DNA of 64,000 bases from JACDCY01 sp964350145 (GCA_964350145.1 CAYGJL010000005.1:31506-95505), one strand, 5' to 3'; shown: positions 8,457-17,569, counted from the stretch's first letter. The notes: generated by a model not told the origin, from the letters alone. Numbers and translations are program-made.

Positions 8457-8923
8457 CCGCGCTGGTGGACGCGGCGGGCCTGCGTCCGACCAATGCGTCG
8501 GCGCGCGCGGCGCCGACTGCACGAGCCGTTCGATTTTACGTGGCCGGCGGGTTGATGGATCGCCCCGACGGATCGGGTACCGCTGCGACTTACAGTTACC
8601 GGCACCTGCTCCAGCTGCTCGCGATCAAGATCCGGCAGCGCGAAGGTCAGAGCCTCGACTCCATCAAGCAGGAGTTCTCCGGCGTCACCGGCGACGCGCT
8701 CGAGCGCAGGATCGCGACGTCGCTCGCGCCCGCGCTTGGCGCGGGCACCGCGGAAACGGTCGCGCACGACGACGATCCAGCGCGGACCTGGCGTCGGATT
8801 GACGTGACTGAAGGAGTGGAGATCCACGTCCGGTCGGACGTGTCGGCGGCGCGAGAGAATGCGGTGGTCGCGATGCGGGAAGCGGTGAGAGCCGCGCTAG
8901 GACGTGAGGACGTGCGCGACTAG
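8375..8923 (+). CDS. MerR-like transcriptional regulator
   Basis: This 182-residue protein contains a MerR-type winged helix at about 47-100: TARAVRFYVAGGLMDRP, then TYSYRHLLQLLAIK, then a QSLDSIKQ helix. The N-terminal helix that normally precedes RFY is divergent. The C-terminal 80 residues show no metal-binding cysteines, so it is not a classical metal sensor. It overlaps the hydrolase gene by 82 bp in another frame, so the pair is probably co-transcribed. The start is the first ATG of the frame and lacks an obvious ribosome binding site. Confidence 0.75.
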   Translation: MAESPVALLRAHSRHAPWNARGLAAHVTALVDAAGLRPTNASARAAPTARAVRFYVAGGLMDRPDGSGTAATYSYRHLLQLLAIKIRQREGQSLDSIKQEFSGVTGDALERRIATSLAPALGAGTAETVAHDDDPARTWRRIDVTEGVEIHVRSDVSAARENAVVAMREAVRAALGREDVRD

Positions 8924-8943
8924 GACAGGTCAACTACAGGTTC

Positions 8944-9105
8944 GGGTAGACGGTTGTGGTTTTTCGGCTTCCGGTCAACTGACTGGCTACGGGTCCATGG
9001 CTGATGGTTGCAGGTGCTCGGTTTTTCAACTCCCGGCCGACCACCTTTAGGTGTTCACCGTTTACCGGGCGTTAACTGAAAGCCGGCAACCTACGACCGT
9101 CTACC
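8944..9105. repeat. Foldback element E between convergent genes
   Basis: The outer arms 8944-8978 (GGGTAGACGGTTGTGG, then GGCTTCCGGTCAAC) and 9071-9105 pair imperfectly as reverse complements. The interior is phased in 7-nt steps, for example CGGTTGT, GGTTTTT, CGGCTTC, CGGTCAA and later TGGCTAC, GGGTCCA, TGGCTGA, TGGTTGC. The element fills the space between the MerR-like gene and the convergent DUF4235 gene. I see no gene in it. Confidence 0.7.
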
Positions 9106-9130
9106 CTGACCTTTTTTGATCCCTTCCGAT

Positions 9131-9427
9131 TCAGGCCTTCAGCTTCCGAATCGGCGGATCTCCCGTCACCTTCTCCCACCCCGCCGCCGCGCCGCGCCGC
9201 GACAGGAGCGTAGCCAGACCCGCCGTTATCGCTGAAGCGAGCGTGAAGCTGATCGCTTTTCTCCACGGCTCGATCGGCAGCTCCTTCACGTTCGGCGGAT
9301 CCTCATGGGTCACCGCGCGCCAGCCGCGGTTCAGCGCCTTCTGCACCACCGCGCCCGCCAGCATCGCCGACCCTGCCGCGACGATCGCCCAGAGCATGCT
9401 ATCGGGTTTCGGTTTCTTCTTACTCAT
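9131..9427 (-). CDS. DUF4235-like small membrane protein
   Basis: This 98-residue protein has a basic N-terminus, a hydrophobic helix at about 12-30 (LWAIVAAGSAMLAGAVVQKAL), a central WRAVTHEDPP segment and a second hydrophobic segment at about 57-74. The layout (helix, W/DPP linker, helix) matches the DUF4235 family of small membrane proteins, best known in Actinobacteria. The function is not known. Confidence 0.7.
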   Translation of the reverse strand: MSKKKPKPDSMLWAIVAAGSAMLAGAVVQKALNRGWRAVTHEDPPNVKELPIEPWRKAISFTLASAITAGLATLLSRRGAAAGWEKVTGDPPIRKLKA

Positions 9428-9496
9428 TGGCAGTCCCTTTCAAGTCCGACCATTGCAAGTGGGCAATACCGATGCCGCGTCCTCACGAATCTCTCT

Positions 9497-9531
9497 AGGA
9501 CGCAGCACGCAGGACGCAGGACGCAGCGCAG
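9497..9531. repeat. Solo heptad array (AGGACGC units)
   Basis: Five tandem 7-nt units are seen: AGGACGC, AGCACGC, AGGACGC, AGGACGC, AGCGCAG. The array stops exactly at the TAA stop (minus strand, 9532-9534) of the phospholipase D gene. I do not find a clear inverted partner, so this looks like a single arm. Confidence 0.75.
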
Positions 9532-10830
9532 TTACAGCACGCGCCACAGCTTCTCGGCACCCCAGCTCAGCAGCTTGACCTTGAGCGGCCAGTTGCGGAC
9601 TTCCTCCAACGTTATCTCCTTCGAGTAGTTGAGGTCATCGAAGAAAATCCCGTCCATGCGCTGGCCGAAGCCCTCATTGAGCACGACGATGTTCGACTCG
9701 TTGTTGAACGAGATGGAGCGGTTGTCGAAGTTCATCGAGCCGACCGTGGACCAGTAGCTGTCTATGACCATTGTCTTGGCGTGAATCATCGTGGGTTGGT
9801 ACTCGTAGATCCGAACGCCGCCTTCCAAGAGCTCGTCGTACATCGCGCGCCCGGCGTACCAGGTGGTCTTGACGTCAGTCTTGTCGCCGACGGTGAGTAC
9901 GCGCACATCTACACCGCGCTCGACCGCAGCGATTAGCAACCTCTTGAGGTTGTGGTCGGGCACGAAGTACGAGTTGGCGATGTACAGCGTCTTGCGGGCG
10001 CCGGCGAGCGACAGCGATAGGAAGCGCTCGGCTGGGGTGCTGCCGACCCCGGGCATGGTGTGCATCAGCCCGGCATTGACGTCGCCGATCTTCGCCAGAG
10101 ATGGCCAGGGAAAGAACATGTCTCCGGTCAGGAGCTCGCCCGTGGCCTCCGCCCACCCCGCCGCGAACGCGGCCTGCAGCGATGCGACGGTGGGGCCCCC
10201 GAAGCGCACGTTGGTCTCCCGCCACTGCCCTTCGCTGTGGCCGTCTCCGAGCCAATAGTCAGCGAGGCCGAAGCCTCCCGTATAGCCTGTCTTGCCGTCC
10301 ACTACCACCACTCGGGCATGCGACCTCTGCGTTGCCTGATGCAGCGTGTACCACTTGAGCGGGCGCAGCCAGGCGACTTCGACGCCCGCATTCTCGAGCC
10401 CCTCAATCCATTCGTCCTTCAGCGGACCGGAGCCGAACGCGTCCAGGAGCAGCAGCACGCGAACACCGGCGCGTGCCCGCTCCGAGAGATAGTGCGCAAG
10501 CGTGTCCGCGACAGCGCCCGGCTGCGAGTAGTACATCTGCATTGTGATCGTGGTCTCGGCGCCGGCTAAGTCGTTCCACAGCGGGGGGTAGGTTCCCTCC
10601 CCATTCAATAGAATGTCGACCCAGTTCCCCTCGTCGATCTGCGTCCCGGTGAACAGCTCGATGGTCTTGGAAAACAGCGGGTCACGAACGTGCGGCGGGC
10701 CGCCTTTGTCGCCTTCGGCGATGACCTGCGTGACGGTGTGGCTGCGCGTGACCGACAGAATTCCGATCAGCGCGAGCACCAGCACCAGCAGGAAGAGGAG
10801 AATCAACCCGGCGTATTTGATGAACGTCAT
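9532..10830 (-). CDS. Phospholipase D family protein, cardiolipin synthase-like
   Basis: This 432-residue protein has one N-terminal membrane helix (about 6-28) and two HKD-type motifs. The first is H171-A-R173-x4-D178, with Arg in place of the usual Lys. The second is canonical, H350-A-K352-x4-D357, followed by GSMNFDNRS. The two-motif layout and length match bacterial cardiolipin synthases, which join two phosphatidylglycerols at the inner membrane. The first motif's Arg substitution may alter activity, and another phosphatidyl-transfer role is possible. Confidence 0.85.
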   Translation of the reverse strand: MTFIKYAGLILLFLLVLVLALIGILSVTRSHTVTQVIAEGDKGGPPHVRDPLFSKTIELFTGTQIDEGNWVDILLNGEGTYPPLWNDLAGAETTITMQMYYSQPGAVADTLAHYLSERARAGVRVLLLLDAFGSGPLKDEWIEGLENAGVEVAWLRPLKWYTLHQATQRSHARVVVVDGKTGYTGGFGLADYWLGDGHSEGQWRETNVRFGGPTVASLQAAFAAGWAEATGELLTGDMFFPWPSLAKIGDVNAGLMHTMPGVGSTPAERFLSLSLAGARKTLYIANSYFVPDHNLKRLLIAAVERGVDVRVLTVGDKTDVKTTWYAGRAMYDELLEGGVRIYEYQPTMIHAKTMVIDSYWSTVGSMNFDNRSISFNNESNIVVLNEGFGQRMDGIFFDDLNYSKEITLEEVRNWPLKVKLLSWGAEKLWRVL

Positions 10831-10901
10831 TCGGTGCCTCTCCGCTTGCCTGTGGTTCCAAAAACTTGCTCCCAGTCACGAATCAGATCACTTTCGGCTT
10901 A

Positions 10902-11780
10902 ATGAATGTCGCAGCACGCCGCCGTGCAGCCACTCGGGCGATAGTACTCGACCGATCGCTGGAAGCGTTGCCGTTCTTCCGCCTCAGTGATTCCGCCGAC
11001 GACTCCGCGATAAGCTACGCACCGTCGTCCGGCGGGCGCTGGCGCGTGCTCCCCAGCCCCGGCGACCGGCTCCCCGGAACGTTCGACCAGGACATCTACG
11101 TCGAGCTGCTCCGTCGCTATCACGAGTCCGGCTTTCCGGCGGACGGGTGCGTCACCTTCACGCTTCATGCCTTTCTGCGCGCGATCGGACGCCGGGTGGA
11201 CGGCCGGACCTACGAACAGCTCCGCGCGGGACTCTCCCGACTGAACCGGACGACCGCCGAATCCAACGGCGCGTACCTCGTCGCCGCGGAAGGGCAGCCG
11301 CTCGAGAGCGGGTTCACCTTGCTCACCGCCGTGGCCATCGACCGTCGGCGCATGAGCGATCGCGAACAGCTCAGCTTTTTCCCCGCGCTCGAGTCGGCGG
11401 AGCCGGGCGAAGCCAGGGTCACGCTTTCGCCGCTCATGCGTGCCAACATCGCGGCCGGCCATACAATCACTCTGTCGCCATCGCTCTATCTCGCCCTGAG
11501 CAGCCCCGTCGCGCGCCGGCTGTATCGCCTGTTGGAAGTCGCGCGCGCCGAAGGCCAGCTCACGTGGCGGTCGTCGCTGGAGAGCCTCGCCGCGCAGTTG
11601 CCCCTGGCGCAGCGTTTCCCTTCGCACCTGCAGCGCGTCCTCCAACCGGCGCACGAGATGCTCCTTGCGGCCGGGATCGCGCGCGACGTCCGCATTCGGC
11701 AGGTGAGCCGCGAGTGGATGGTGGATTACGTGATCGCGGGACGGGCAGGAACCCCGGCTGCTCCCGGCGGTACTCATTAA
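10902..11780 (+). CDS. Replication initiator protein A (RPA)-like protein
   Basis: This 292-residue protein resembles the plasmid replication initiator family RPA. The N-terminal LDRSLEALPFFRLSDS, then ISYAPSSGGRWRVLPS, then GTFDQDIYVELLRRY follow that family's order. Later segments (LYLALSSPVARRLYRLLEVAR) look like the second winged helix. I use the ATG at 10902; a TTG at 10866 would add 12 residues. There is no plasmid context, partition gene or iteron array nearby, so it is a chromosomal copy or a remnant of integration. ctpA starts 5 nt after its stop. Confidence 0.7.
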   Translation: MNVAARRRAATRAIVLDRSLEALPFFRLSDSADDSAISYAPSSGGRWRVLPSPGDRLPGTFDQDIYVELLRRYHESGFPADGCVTFTLHAFLRAIGRRVDGRTYEQLRAGLSRLNRTTAESNGAYLVAAEGQPLESGFTLLTAVAIDRRRMSDREQLSFFPALESAEPGEARVTLSPLMRANIAAGHTITLSPSLYLALSSPVARRLYRLLEVARAEGQLTWRSSLESLAAQLPLAQRFPSHLQRVLQPAHEMLLAAGIARDVRIRQVSREWMVDYVIAGRAGTPAAPGGTH

Positions 11781-11785
11781 CTTTG

Positions 11786-13399
11786 ATGATCACTCCCAAA
11801 CAGAAGAAAATGAGCCGTTTCCGCAGGCACTTTATCGCCGCCGCGCTGATCCTCCCTCTGATCGCGGGCGCGTTCGTGCAACAGAGCCAGGGCTCGCTCG
11901 AGAATGCCCGTCTGCTCGAGCAGGTCATGCAACTCGTCTCCAATCGGTTCGTGGACACGCTGAACGACGCGCAGCTGTACGAGAAGGCCGCGCGCGGGCT
12001 GGTGCACGAGCTGAACGATCCCTACACCACGCTCCTCTCGCCGCGCGAGCTATCGAACTTCAACGCGCAGACCGGCGGCCGGTACGGCGGAATCGGGATG
12101 GAGATCGCCGAGGTGCAGAGCTTTGTCACGGTGCAACGCGTGTTCCCGCACACTCCCGCCGAGCAGGCCGGGGTGCAGGAAGGCGATCGCATCGTCGTTA
12201 TCGACACGGTGCAGGCGCGCGGGTGGTCGGTGACCCAAGTCTCGGACGCGCTCAAAGGCACGCCGGGCACTCGGGTGACGGTGCACTTCCAGCGGCCGGG
12301 AGTCCCCGAACCGATCGTGGTCCGGTTCACCCGGGCCATCGTGCACATCCCTGCGGTGCCGTACGCGATCATGCTCGAAAACAAGTACGGCTACATCCCG
12401 CTGCTGCAGTTCAATGAGACCGCGACGAAGGAGCTCGGCGAAGCGGTGCAGAGCCTCATCGCTCAAGGTGCGAAGGGGATCATCCTCGACCTGCGCGGTA
12501 ACCCCGGCGGCATTCTCGACGAGGCGCTCACCGTGAGCAATCTGTTCCTCCGGGAAGGTCAGGAAGTCGCGAGCATGCGCGGCCGCAGCACCGAGCCGCA
12601 GACGTTCATCGCGCGCGAACAGCCGCTCGCCGCGGAGCTGCCGCTGGTCATTCTGCAGAACGGATATTCCGCCTCGGGCTCGGAGATCGTCGCCGGAGCA
12701 CTGCAGGATCACGACCGTGCGCTGATCGTCGGCACGACGTCGTACGGCAAGGGTCTGGTGCAGACCGTGTATCCACTCAACGGTGGCTACGCGCTCAAGA
12801 TGACCACTGCGAAGTGGTTCACGCCGAGCGGCAGATCCATCCAGAAGGAGCGCAAGCTCCTGCCGAACGGCGAGTTCGTGGAAGTCGTTCCGGATTCGCT
12901 GGAGACTGAGGCGACCAGACGCGAGAAGCCGCAGTACCGCTCGGACGCCGGCCGGATCGTGTACGGCGGCGGTGCGATCACGCCGGACGTGATCGTGCGC
13001 CCCGACACGCTGACGACGCCGGAACAGCGGTTGATCAACACGCTCGCGCCGCAAGGCCAGATCTTCCGCACGACGCTGTACGACTACGCCCGCGAGCTCA
13101 AGTCGCAGGTGACGCCGGACTTCGTCTTTCAGTCCGCGTGGCGGCAGGAGCTCTTCCGCCGGCTGACCACCGCCGGGGTAAAGGTCGAGCCGGAGCTGTA
13201 CAACGAAGGCGCCACGGAGATCGACCGTATCCTCCGAGACCGGGTCGCAGTCGTCGCCTTCGGCGACTCCACGGCGCGTCGCCGGTCGGTGCAGGAGGAC
13301 AAGCAGCTGACGCGCGCGATCGAATTGCTCGACAGGGGCCGGACGCAGCAGGACCTGTTCGCGATAGCGCGGACGATGGCCGCGGTGCCGAAACAGTAG
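11786..13399 (+). CDS. S41-family carboxyl-terminal processing protease (CtpA/Prc type)
   Basis: This 537-residue protein has a signal anchor at about 15-31, a PDZ domain at about 100-180 and an S41 protease domain at about 200-370. The catalytic pair is Ser297 (GYSASGSEIVAGAL) and Lys322 (TSYGKG), 25 residues apart as in E. coli Prc. The C-terminal 150 residues are an extra domain of unknown role. By family it trims periplasmic protein C-termini. The ATG at 11786 is used; an ATG 24 nt later is possible. Confidence 0.93.
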   Translation: MITPKQKKMSRFRRHFIAAALILPLIAGAFVQQSQGSLENARLLEQVMQLVSNRFVDTLNDAQLYEKAARGLVHELNDPYTTLLSPRELSNFNAQTGGRYGGIGMEIAEVQSFVTVQRVFPHTPAEQAGVQEGDRIVVIDTVQARGWSVTQVSDALKGTPGTRVTVHFQRPGVPEPIVVRFTRAIVHIPAVPYAIMLENKYGYIPLLQFNETATKELGEAVQSLIAQGAKGIILDLRGNPGGILDEALTVSNLFLREGQEVASMRGRSTEPQTFIAREQPLAAELPLVILQNGYSASGSEIVAGALQDHDRALIVGTTSYGKGLVQTVYPLNGGYALKMTTAKWFTPSGRSIQKERKLLPNGEFVEVVPDSLETEATRREKPQYRSDAGRIVYGGGAITPDVIVRPDTLTTPEQRLINTLAPQGQIFRTTLYDYARELKSQVTPDFVFQSAWRQELFRRLTTAGVKVEPELYNEGATEIDRILRDRVAVVAFGDSTARRRSVQEDKQLTRAIELLDRGRTQQDLFAIARTMAAVPKQ

Positions 13400-13430
13400 C
13401 TATTGGCTATTGGCTGTTGGGGAGGCCTCC
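13399..13430. repeat. Half foldback element C2 (GCTRTTG heptads)
   Basis: Three heptads, GCTATTG, GCTATTG, GCTGTTG (13399-13419), begin inside the TAG stop of ctpA. They are followed by a short palindrome GGGAGGCCTCCC. No matching CAACAGC arm is seen downstream, so this appears to be a single arm of the C family. Confidence 0.7.
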
Positions 13431-14509
13431 CGCGCCGTAAACTTCACCCGTCCCAATCGGAGCACCCCATTCTTACCACGGCAATAGTCCTCGCGGTCCT
13501 CGCGGCCCTCGGGCTGTTCACGCTCGCCCATGCCATCAAGATCATCGGGCAGGCAGAAGTCATGGTCATCGAGCGATTCGGACGATTCAACAGAGTCGCA
13601 CGCTCCGGGCTGAACCTGCTGATCCCGTTCGTCGAGCGCCCCAAGACGCTGGACGTGCGCTTCCTCGAATCCGGCCTTTCGGGCAACCAGCTCAGGATCT
13701 CGTCCACGTCGCGCATCGATCTGCGCGAGCAGGTGCTCAACTTCCCGAGTCAGCCGGTCATCACCAAGGACAACGTCACGATCGACATAGATGCGGTGCT
13801 GTACTACCGCGTCGCTGATCCGCAGAAAGCGACGTACTCCGTGCAGAACCTGCCGTACGCGCTCGAGACGCTCACGCGCACTACGCTGCGCAACATCGTC
13901 GGCGAGATGGAGCTGGACTCCACGCTCGCGAGTCGCGACGTCATCAACCGCCGCATGCGTGAAGTCATCGAGGAAGCGTCCATCGGCTGGGGCGTGGACG
14001 TCACCCGCGTGGAGTTGCAGGCAATCGAGCCGCCGCACGACATCCAGCAGTCCATGGAGCTGCAGATGCGCGCCGAGCGCGAGCGTCGCGCGGCGGTGAC
14101 GAACGCCGAGGCGGGGAAGCGCGCGGCGATTCTCGAAGCCGAAGGCGTGCGCGAATCGCAGATCCGGCGCGCGGAAGGCGAAAAGGAAGCCTCGGTGCTG
14201 CGCGCGCAGGGCCTCGCCGAAGCGCGGCTGGCCATGGCGAACGCCGAAGCGGAGGCGCTGCAGCGCGTCGCCAACTCGCTCCCCGACGGACAGGCCGCCG
14301 TCTATCTGCTCGGCGTCAAGTATCTGGAAGCGCTGCCGTCGCTCGCGCAGGGCAAGGGCTCCACGATCTTCCTCCCGGTCGAAGCCGCCGGCGTCATGGG
14401 CGCCCTCGGCGGACTCCGCGAGCTGCTCGTGCGCGGCGGCAGCGGCGGCGACTCGGCGGTGCCGTCGCAATTCGGCGCGCGGCCGGACGACCCCAACCGG
14501 GACCGCTGA
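13403..14509 (+). CDS. SPFH/Band 7 membrane protein (stomatin/paraslipin-like)
   Basis: This protein of up to 368 residues has an N-terminal membrane helix (LTTAIVLAVLAALGLFTLAHAIKII), a stomatin core (VIERFGRFNRVARSGLNLLIPF, DNVTIDIDAVLYYRV, then RNIVGEMELD) and a C-terminal Ala/Glu-rich coiled coil. Stomatins organise membrane microdomains and often pair with NfeD. No in-frame ATG precedes the helix. The coordinates use a TTG at 13403, which lies inside a repeat. A rare ATT at 13469 behind GGAG is an alternative. The zinc-motif gene follows one base after its stop. Confidence 0.88.
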   Translation: MAIGCWGGLPRRKLHPSQSEHPILTTAIVLAVLAALGLFTLAHAIKIIGQAEVMVIERFGRFNRVARSGLNLLIPFVERPKTLDVRFLESGLSGNQLRISSTSRIDLREQVLNFPSQPVITKDNVTIDIDAVLYYRVADPQKATYSVQNLPYALETLTRTTLRNIVGEMELDSTLASRDVINRRMREVIEEASIGWGVDVTRVELQAIEPPHDIQQSMELQMRAERERRAAVTNAEAGKRAAILEAEGVRESQIRRAEGEKEASVLRAQGLAEARLAMANAEAEALQRVANSLPDGQAAVYLLGVKYLEALPSLAQGKGSTIFLPVEAAGVMGALGGLRELLVRGGSGGDSAVPSQFGARPDDPNRDR

Positions 14510-14510
14510 T

Positions 14511-14726
14511 TTGGCCATCGGCGAGAAGCGCGCGACGCAGATCGCGCGGAGTCATCCTTGCATCATCTGCGGTGAATTCAGCTTCAAAAAGCTCACCGTC
14601 AAGCCGGCCAGCGCCTCACACCGCGAGGAGCTGAGCGAGGCCTGGCACGTTACCAGGATCTGTGGAGTATGCGGAGCACATCAGGAGATCGGAATCGACG
14701 CGGAAGGGGACGTAGTGTACGAATGA
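14511..14726 (+). CDS. Small four-cysteine protein
   Basis: This 71-residue protein starts with TTG one base after the SPFH stop and ends in an ATGA overlap with the M1 peptidase gene. It has two C-x2-C pairs (CIIC near residue 18 and CGVC near 52), so it probably binds zinc as a ribbon. No other domain is present. Its position suggests co-translation with both neighbours; the function is unknown. Confidence 0.65.
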   Translation: MAIGEKRATQIARSHPCIICGEFSFKKLTVKPASASHREELSEAWHVTRICGVCGAHQEIGIDAEGDVVYE

Positions 14727-16729
14727 GCCGCGCGCTCATCGCGTGCGCGCTCGTCATTGCCGGCGCCTGCGCGCCGCCAGCCGCAGGAGTCGCCACCCTC
14801 CCGGTTCAGATTCTCGACCACCCCTCCACCTCGTCTTCAGCGCTGCACCCGCGCTACGTGTCGGTCGTCGAGCCGGGAAACTTCACCCGAGCCGTCGAGC
14901 GGGGAACCAGAACCCGCACCGGCCGGCCCGGCCCGCGCTACTGGCAGCAGTACGCGCGCTATCGCCTCGGCGCGTCACTCGACACCGCTTCGCAGCTGCT
15001 CAGCGGCACTGGGACCATCCGCTACTACAACCGCTCCCCCGACGCCCTCCCGCGCCTGGCGCTGCACCTGTACCAGAACCTGTACGCGCCAGCGGCGCAG
15101 AGGAACCGAGTCGTGAGCGTCACCGGCGGAGTGACTCTGTCACGCCTGTCCGCGGGTGGAGCGCAGCTCGCGACGCTTGCGTCTAACGACACGACGAACA
15201 TCGGCTACAGGGTGGACGGAACGATCGCATGGCTCAATCTCCCGGCGCCGATTGCCGGCGGCGACAGCATCGATCTAACCGTGGCGTGGTCGTTCCCGAT
15301 CCCGCCGCTGCCGGGCTCGCCGCGCATGGGACAGGACGCCGAGGTGTTTCATCTGGCGTACTGGTATCCGCAGCTCGCCGTGTACGACGACGTGAACGGC
15401 TGGCAGACCGATCAGTACATGGGGACGGGCGAGTTCTACATGGGCTACGCCGACTACGACGTGACGTTGCGCGTGCCCGCGGGGATGCTGGTAGTGGCGA
15501 CCGGCGAGCTGGAGAACGAGTCGGATGTGCTCGCGCCCGCCGTGCGCAGCCGGCTCGAGCGGCTCCGGAAAGGCAGAGGCGCTGTGGACTCCGGGATCGT
15601 GCACGTCGTGTCCGAAGCGGAGCGTGGACCGGGACGCGCGACGGCCACGGGCGGGACCGACCGTACGCTCGCCTGGCGGTTTACGGCGAATCAGGTTCGC
15701 GATTTCGCGTGGACGGCTAGCGGCAAGTACGTATGGGATGCGGCGCGAGTGAGCGTCGGCGACGCGGACGGCGACGGTGACGGCGAGTTCCCGCTGGTAC
15801 ACGCGCTGTACCGGCCGCAGTACACGCTCTGGCGCGAGACCGCGCGGTACGCGCGGCACTCGATCGACTTTCTGTCGCGCTTCCTCTGGCCGTACCCGTA
15901 CCCGCACATGACAGTCGTGGAGGGTCTCGCGGTCGGCGGGGGCATGGAGTTCCCGATGACGACGTTCATCACGGGCTCACCACGCGATTCGGTCTCCCTG
16001 TACGGCGTCACAGTGCACGAGATCGGGCACATGTGGTTCCCGATGATCGTCGGGTCCGACGAGAAGCGGAACATGTGGCAGGACGAGGGGCTGACGAGTT
16101 TCAACGACTGGAGAGCCGCGGTCGAGTTCTTTCCGGGGATCTCGCCGGAGACGCTGATGGGGACGTCGTACTACCGGGCCGCGCGGGCCGGCACCGAGCT
16201 CGAGATAATGCGCCACGGCGACCACTACATGCGCGATGCGGCGCGGACCGTGGCGGCCTACGACAAGCCGATGGTGCTGCTGCACGCGCTTCGGGGTCTG
16301 CTCGGGGAAGAGACATTCATGCGCGCGTACCGCGAGTATGGGCGCCGGTGGACTAATCGGCATCCGCAGCCGCTGGACATGTTCAACACTTTCGACGACG
16401 TCACTGGCCGTGATCTGTCGTGGTTCTGGCGGGCGTGGTTCTTCGAGACGTGGACGCACGATCAGGCCATCGCGGGCGTGCAGCGATCCGGCGACCAGCT
16501 ACTGGTGACGGTCGAAGACCGCGGGTCGGCGCCCATGCCCACCCGGCTGGTGGTCACGCGGTCGGACGGAACGACCGAACGCACCGAGATTCCGGTCGAG
16601 GTCTGGCTGCGGGGGCAGACCCGCGCGATCCACACAGTCGAGAACGCGGTGACGGTGAGACGGATCGAAATTGATCCCGAGGGGTTTTTCCCCGACCTGG
16701 ATAGATCGAATCAGACTTGGAGTCCTTGA
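14723..16729 (+). CDS. M1-family metallopeptidase, lipoprotein
   Basis: This 668-residue protein starts at an ATG overlapping the previous stop. Its N-terminus ends Ala-Gly-Ala-Cys, a probable lipidation site. The zinc site is H432-E433-I-G-H436 with Glu455 18 residues further on, as in aminopeptidase N. GGMEFPMTTF upstream is the substrate-amine site (GxMEN-like, with Phe for Asn). It should act on peptides in the periplasm or at the outer membrane. A paralogue of identical length lies at 25759-27765. Its stop overlaps foldback element A2. Confidence 0.9.
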   Translation: MSRALIACALVIAGACAPPAAGVATLPVQILDHPSTSSSALHPRYVSVVEPGNFTRAVERGTRTRTGRPGPRYWQQYARYRLGASLDTASQLLSGTGTIRYYNRSPDALPRLALHLYQNLYAPAAQRNRVVSVTGGVTLSRLSAGGAQLATLASNDTTNIGYRVDGTIAWLNLPAPIAGGDSIDLTVAWSFPIPPLPGSPRMGQDAEVFHLAYWYPQLAVYDDVNGWQTDQYMGTGEFYMGYADYDVTLRVPAGMLVVATGELENESDVLAPAVRSRLERLRKGRGAVDSGIVHVVSEAERGPGRATATGGTDRTLAWRFTANQVRDFAWTASGKYVWDAARVSVGDADGDGDGEFPLVHALYRPQYTLWRETARYARHSIDFLSRFLWPYPYPHMTVVEGLAVGGGMEFPMTTFITGSPRDSVSLYGVTVHEIGHMWFPMIVGSDEKRNMWQDEGLTSFNDWRAAVEFFPGISPETLMGTSYYRAARAGTELEIMRHGDHYMRDAARTVAAYDKPMVLLHALRGLLGEETFMRAYREYGRRWTNRHPQPLDMFNTFDDVTGRDLSWFWRAWFFETWTHDQAIAGVQRSGDQLLVTVEDRGSAPMPTRLVVTRSDGTTERTEIPVEVWLRGQTRAIHTVENAVTVRRIEIDPEGFFPDLDRSNQTWSP

Positions 16730-16851
16730 GGAGAAGCGCTGCTAGCGGCCAGCTGGAAGCTGCCAGCTCCCAGCCTAATACGGAAAGCCTGGGTTCCGCC
16801 GTCAGCTGGTAGCGGGCGGCTTCGAGCTGACGGCTCGCAGCGCTTTTCCTC
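16728..16851. repeat. Foldback element A2 (heptad AGCTNNN family)
   Basis: The left arm starts within the TGA of the M1 gene (GAGGAGAAGCGCTGC) and continues with the phased units AGCGGCC, AGCTGGA, AGCTGCC, AGCTCCC from 16744. The right arm ends GCAGCGCTTTTCCTC at 16851. Base and apex pair well, with mismatches in the middle. It is a sequence relative of A1 and A3, and its outer left end nearly matches that of A4. Confidence 0.85.
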
Positions 16852-17020
16852 GTGGAACTTCGGGCCCAGACATGGGGTATGCGCACCTGCCGGGATTCTG
16901 CCCTGGCGCAGCCTCCGGAACATCTGATTCCGGCCCTTCCAGGGGCTGTTAGATTACACTAGCAGCGACCTTGGCTCCGTCCCTACGCAGCCAACGAGCG
17001 TCGCTTATTGGAGGATTTGA

Positions 17021-17230
17021 ATGCGTAAGCCTCGTCCCGCCACGTACAACCCCGCTCAAGCGCTCAGCCTCATCACGCACGACCGCCATGGCAAGCCGCT
17101 GAGCTGTCCTTCCTGCTCCGGATCAATCTCGCGTCACCCCGACCAGGAGCCACCTCCGGCAACCACTCACGTAACCCTGACCTGCAAGGAGTGCGGCCGG
17201 GTCGCCCGCTACATCGCCGGGGCCGCTTAA
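17021..17230 (+). CDS. Small zinc-ribbon protein
   Basis: This 69-residue protein starts at 17021, with GGAG at 17010-17013. Two C-x2-C pairs (CPSC at about 29-32 and CKEC at about 55-58) fit a zinc ribbon. The spacing resembles small ribbon proteins that bind nucleic acid or protein partners. It lies alone between the A2 foldback and the cold-shock gene. The function is unknown. Confidence 0.65.
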   Translation: MRKPRPATYNPAQALSLITHDRHGKPLSCPSCSGSISRHPDQEPPPATTHVTLTCKECGRVARYIAGAA

Positions 17231-17335
17231 CCGGATCTATCGCGCATAAAAATTGCCCGATTTTTTCCGGCTGGCGGTACGGCGGCGCAAGCCGCTCGTA
17301 CGGTACGGGAGGAGTGCAAGACAAGGGGGCAAGCA

Positions 17336-17569
17336 ATGGCGGAGCGCATCACAGGTACGGTGAAGTGGTTCAACGACGCGAAGGGGTTCGGCTTTATTTC
17401 GCGTGAAGGCGGGCCTGATGTGTTCGTGCACTTCAGCGCCATCCAGAGCAGCGGGTTCAAGTCGCTCGCCGAAGGCGACACGGTCGAGTTCGAAATCGTG
17501 CAGGGTCAAAAGGGACCACAAGCCGCGGACGTGACCAAGCCCGAAGCGGACGTGACCAAACCCGAATAA
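17336..17569 (+). CDS. Cold-shock domain protein
   Basis: This 77-residue protein has the cold-shock fold with both RNA-binding motifs: KGFGFI (RNP1) and VFVHFSAI (RNP2). It binds single-stranded RNA or DNA and acts as an RNA chaperone. The C-terminus carries a duplicated ADVTKPE tail, which is unusual for the family. The 5' untranslated region of about 100 bp is clear of genes. A strong terminator follows. Confidence 0.95.
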   Translation: MAERITGTVKWFNDAKGFGFISREGGPDVFVHFSAIQSSGFKSLAEGDTVEFEIVQGQKGPQAADVTKPEADVTKPE

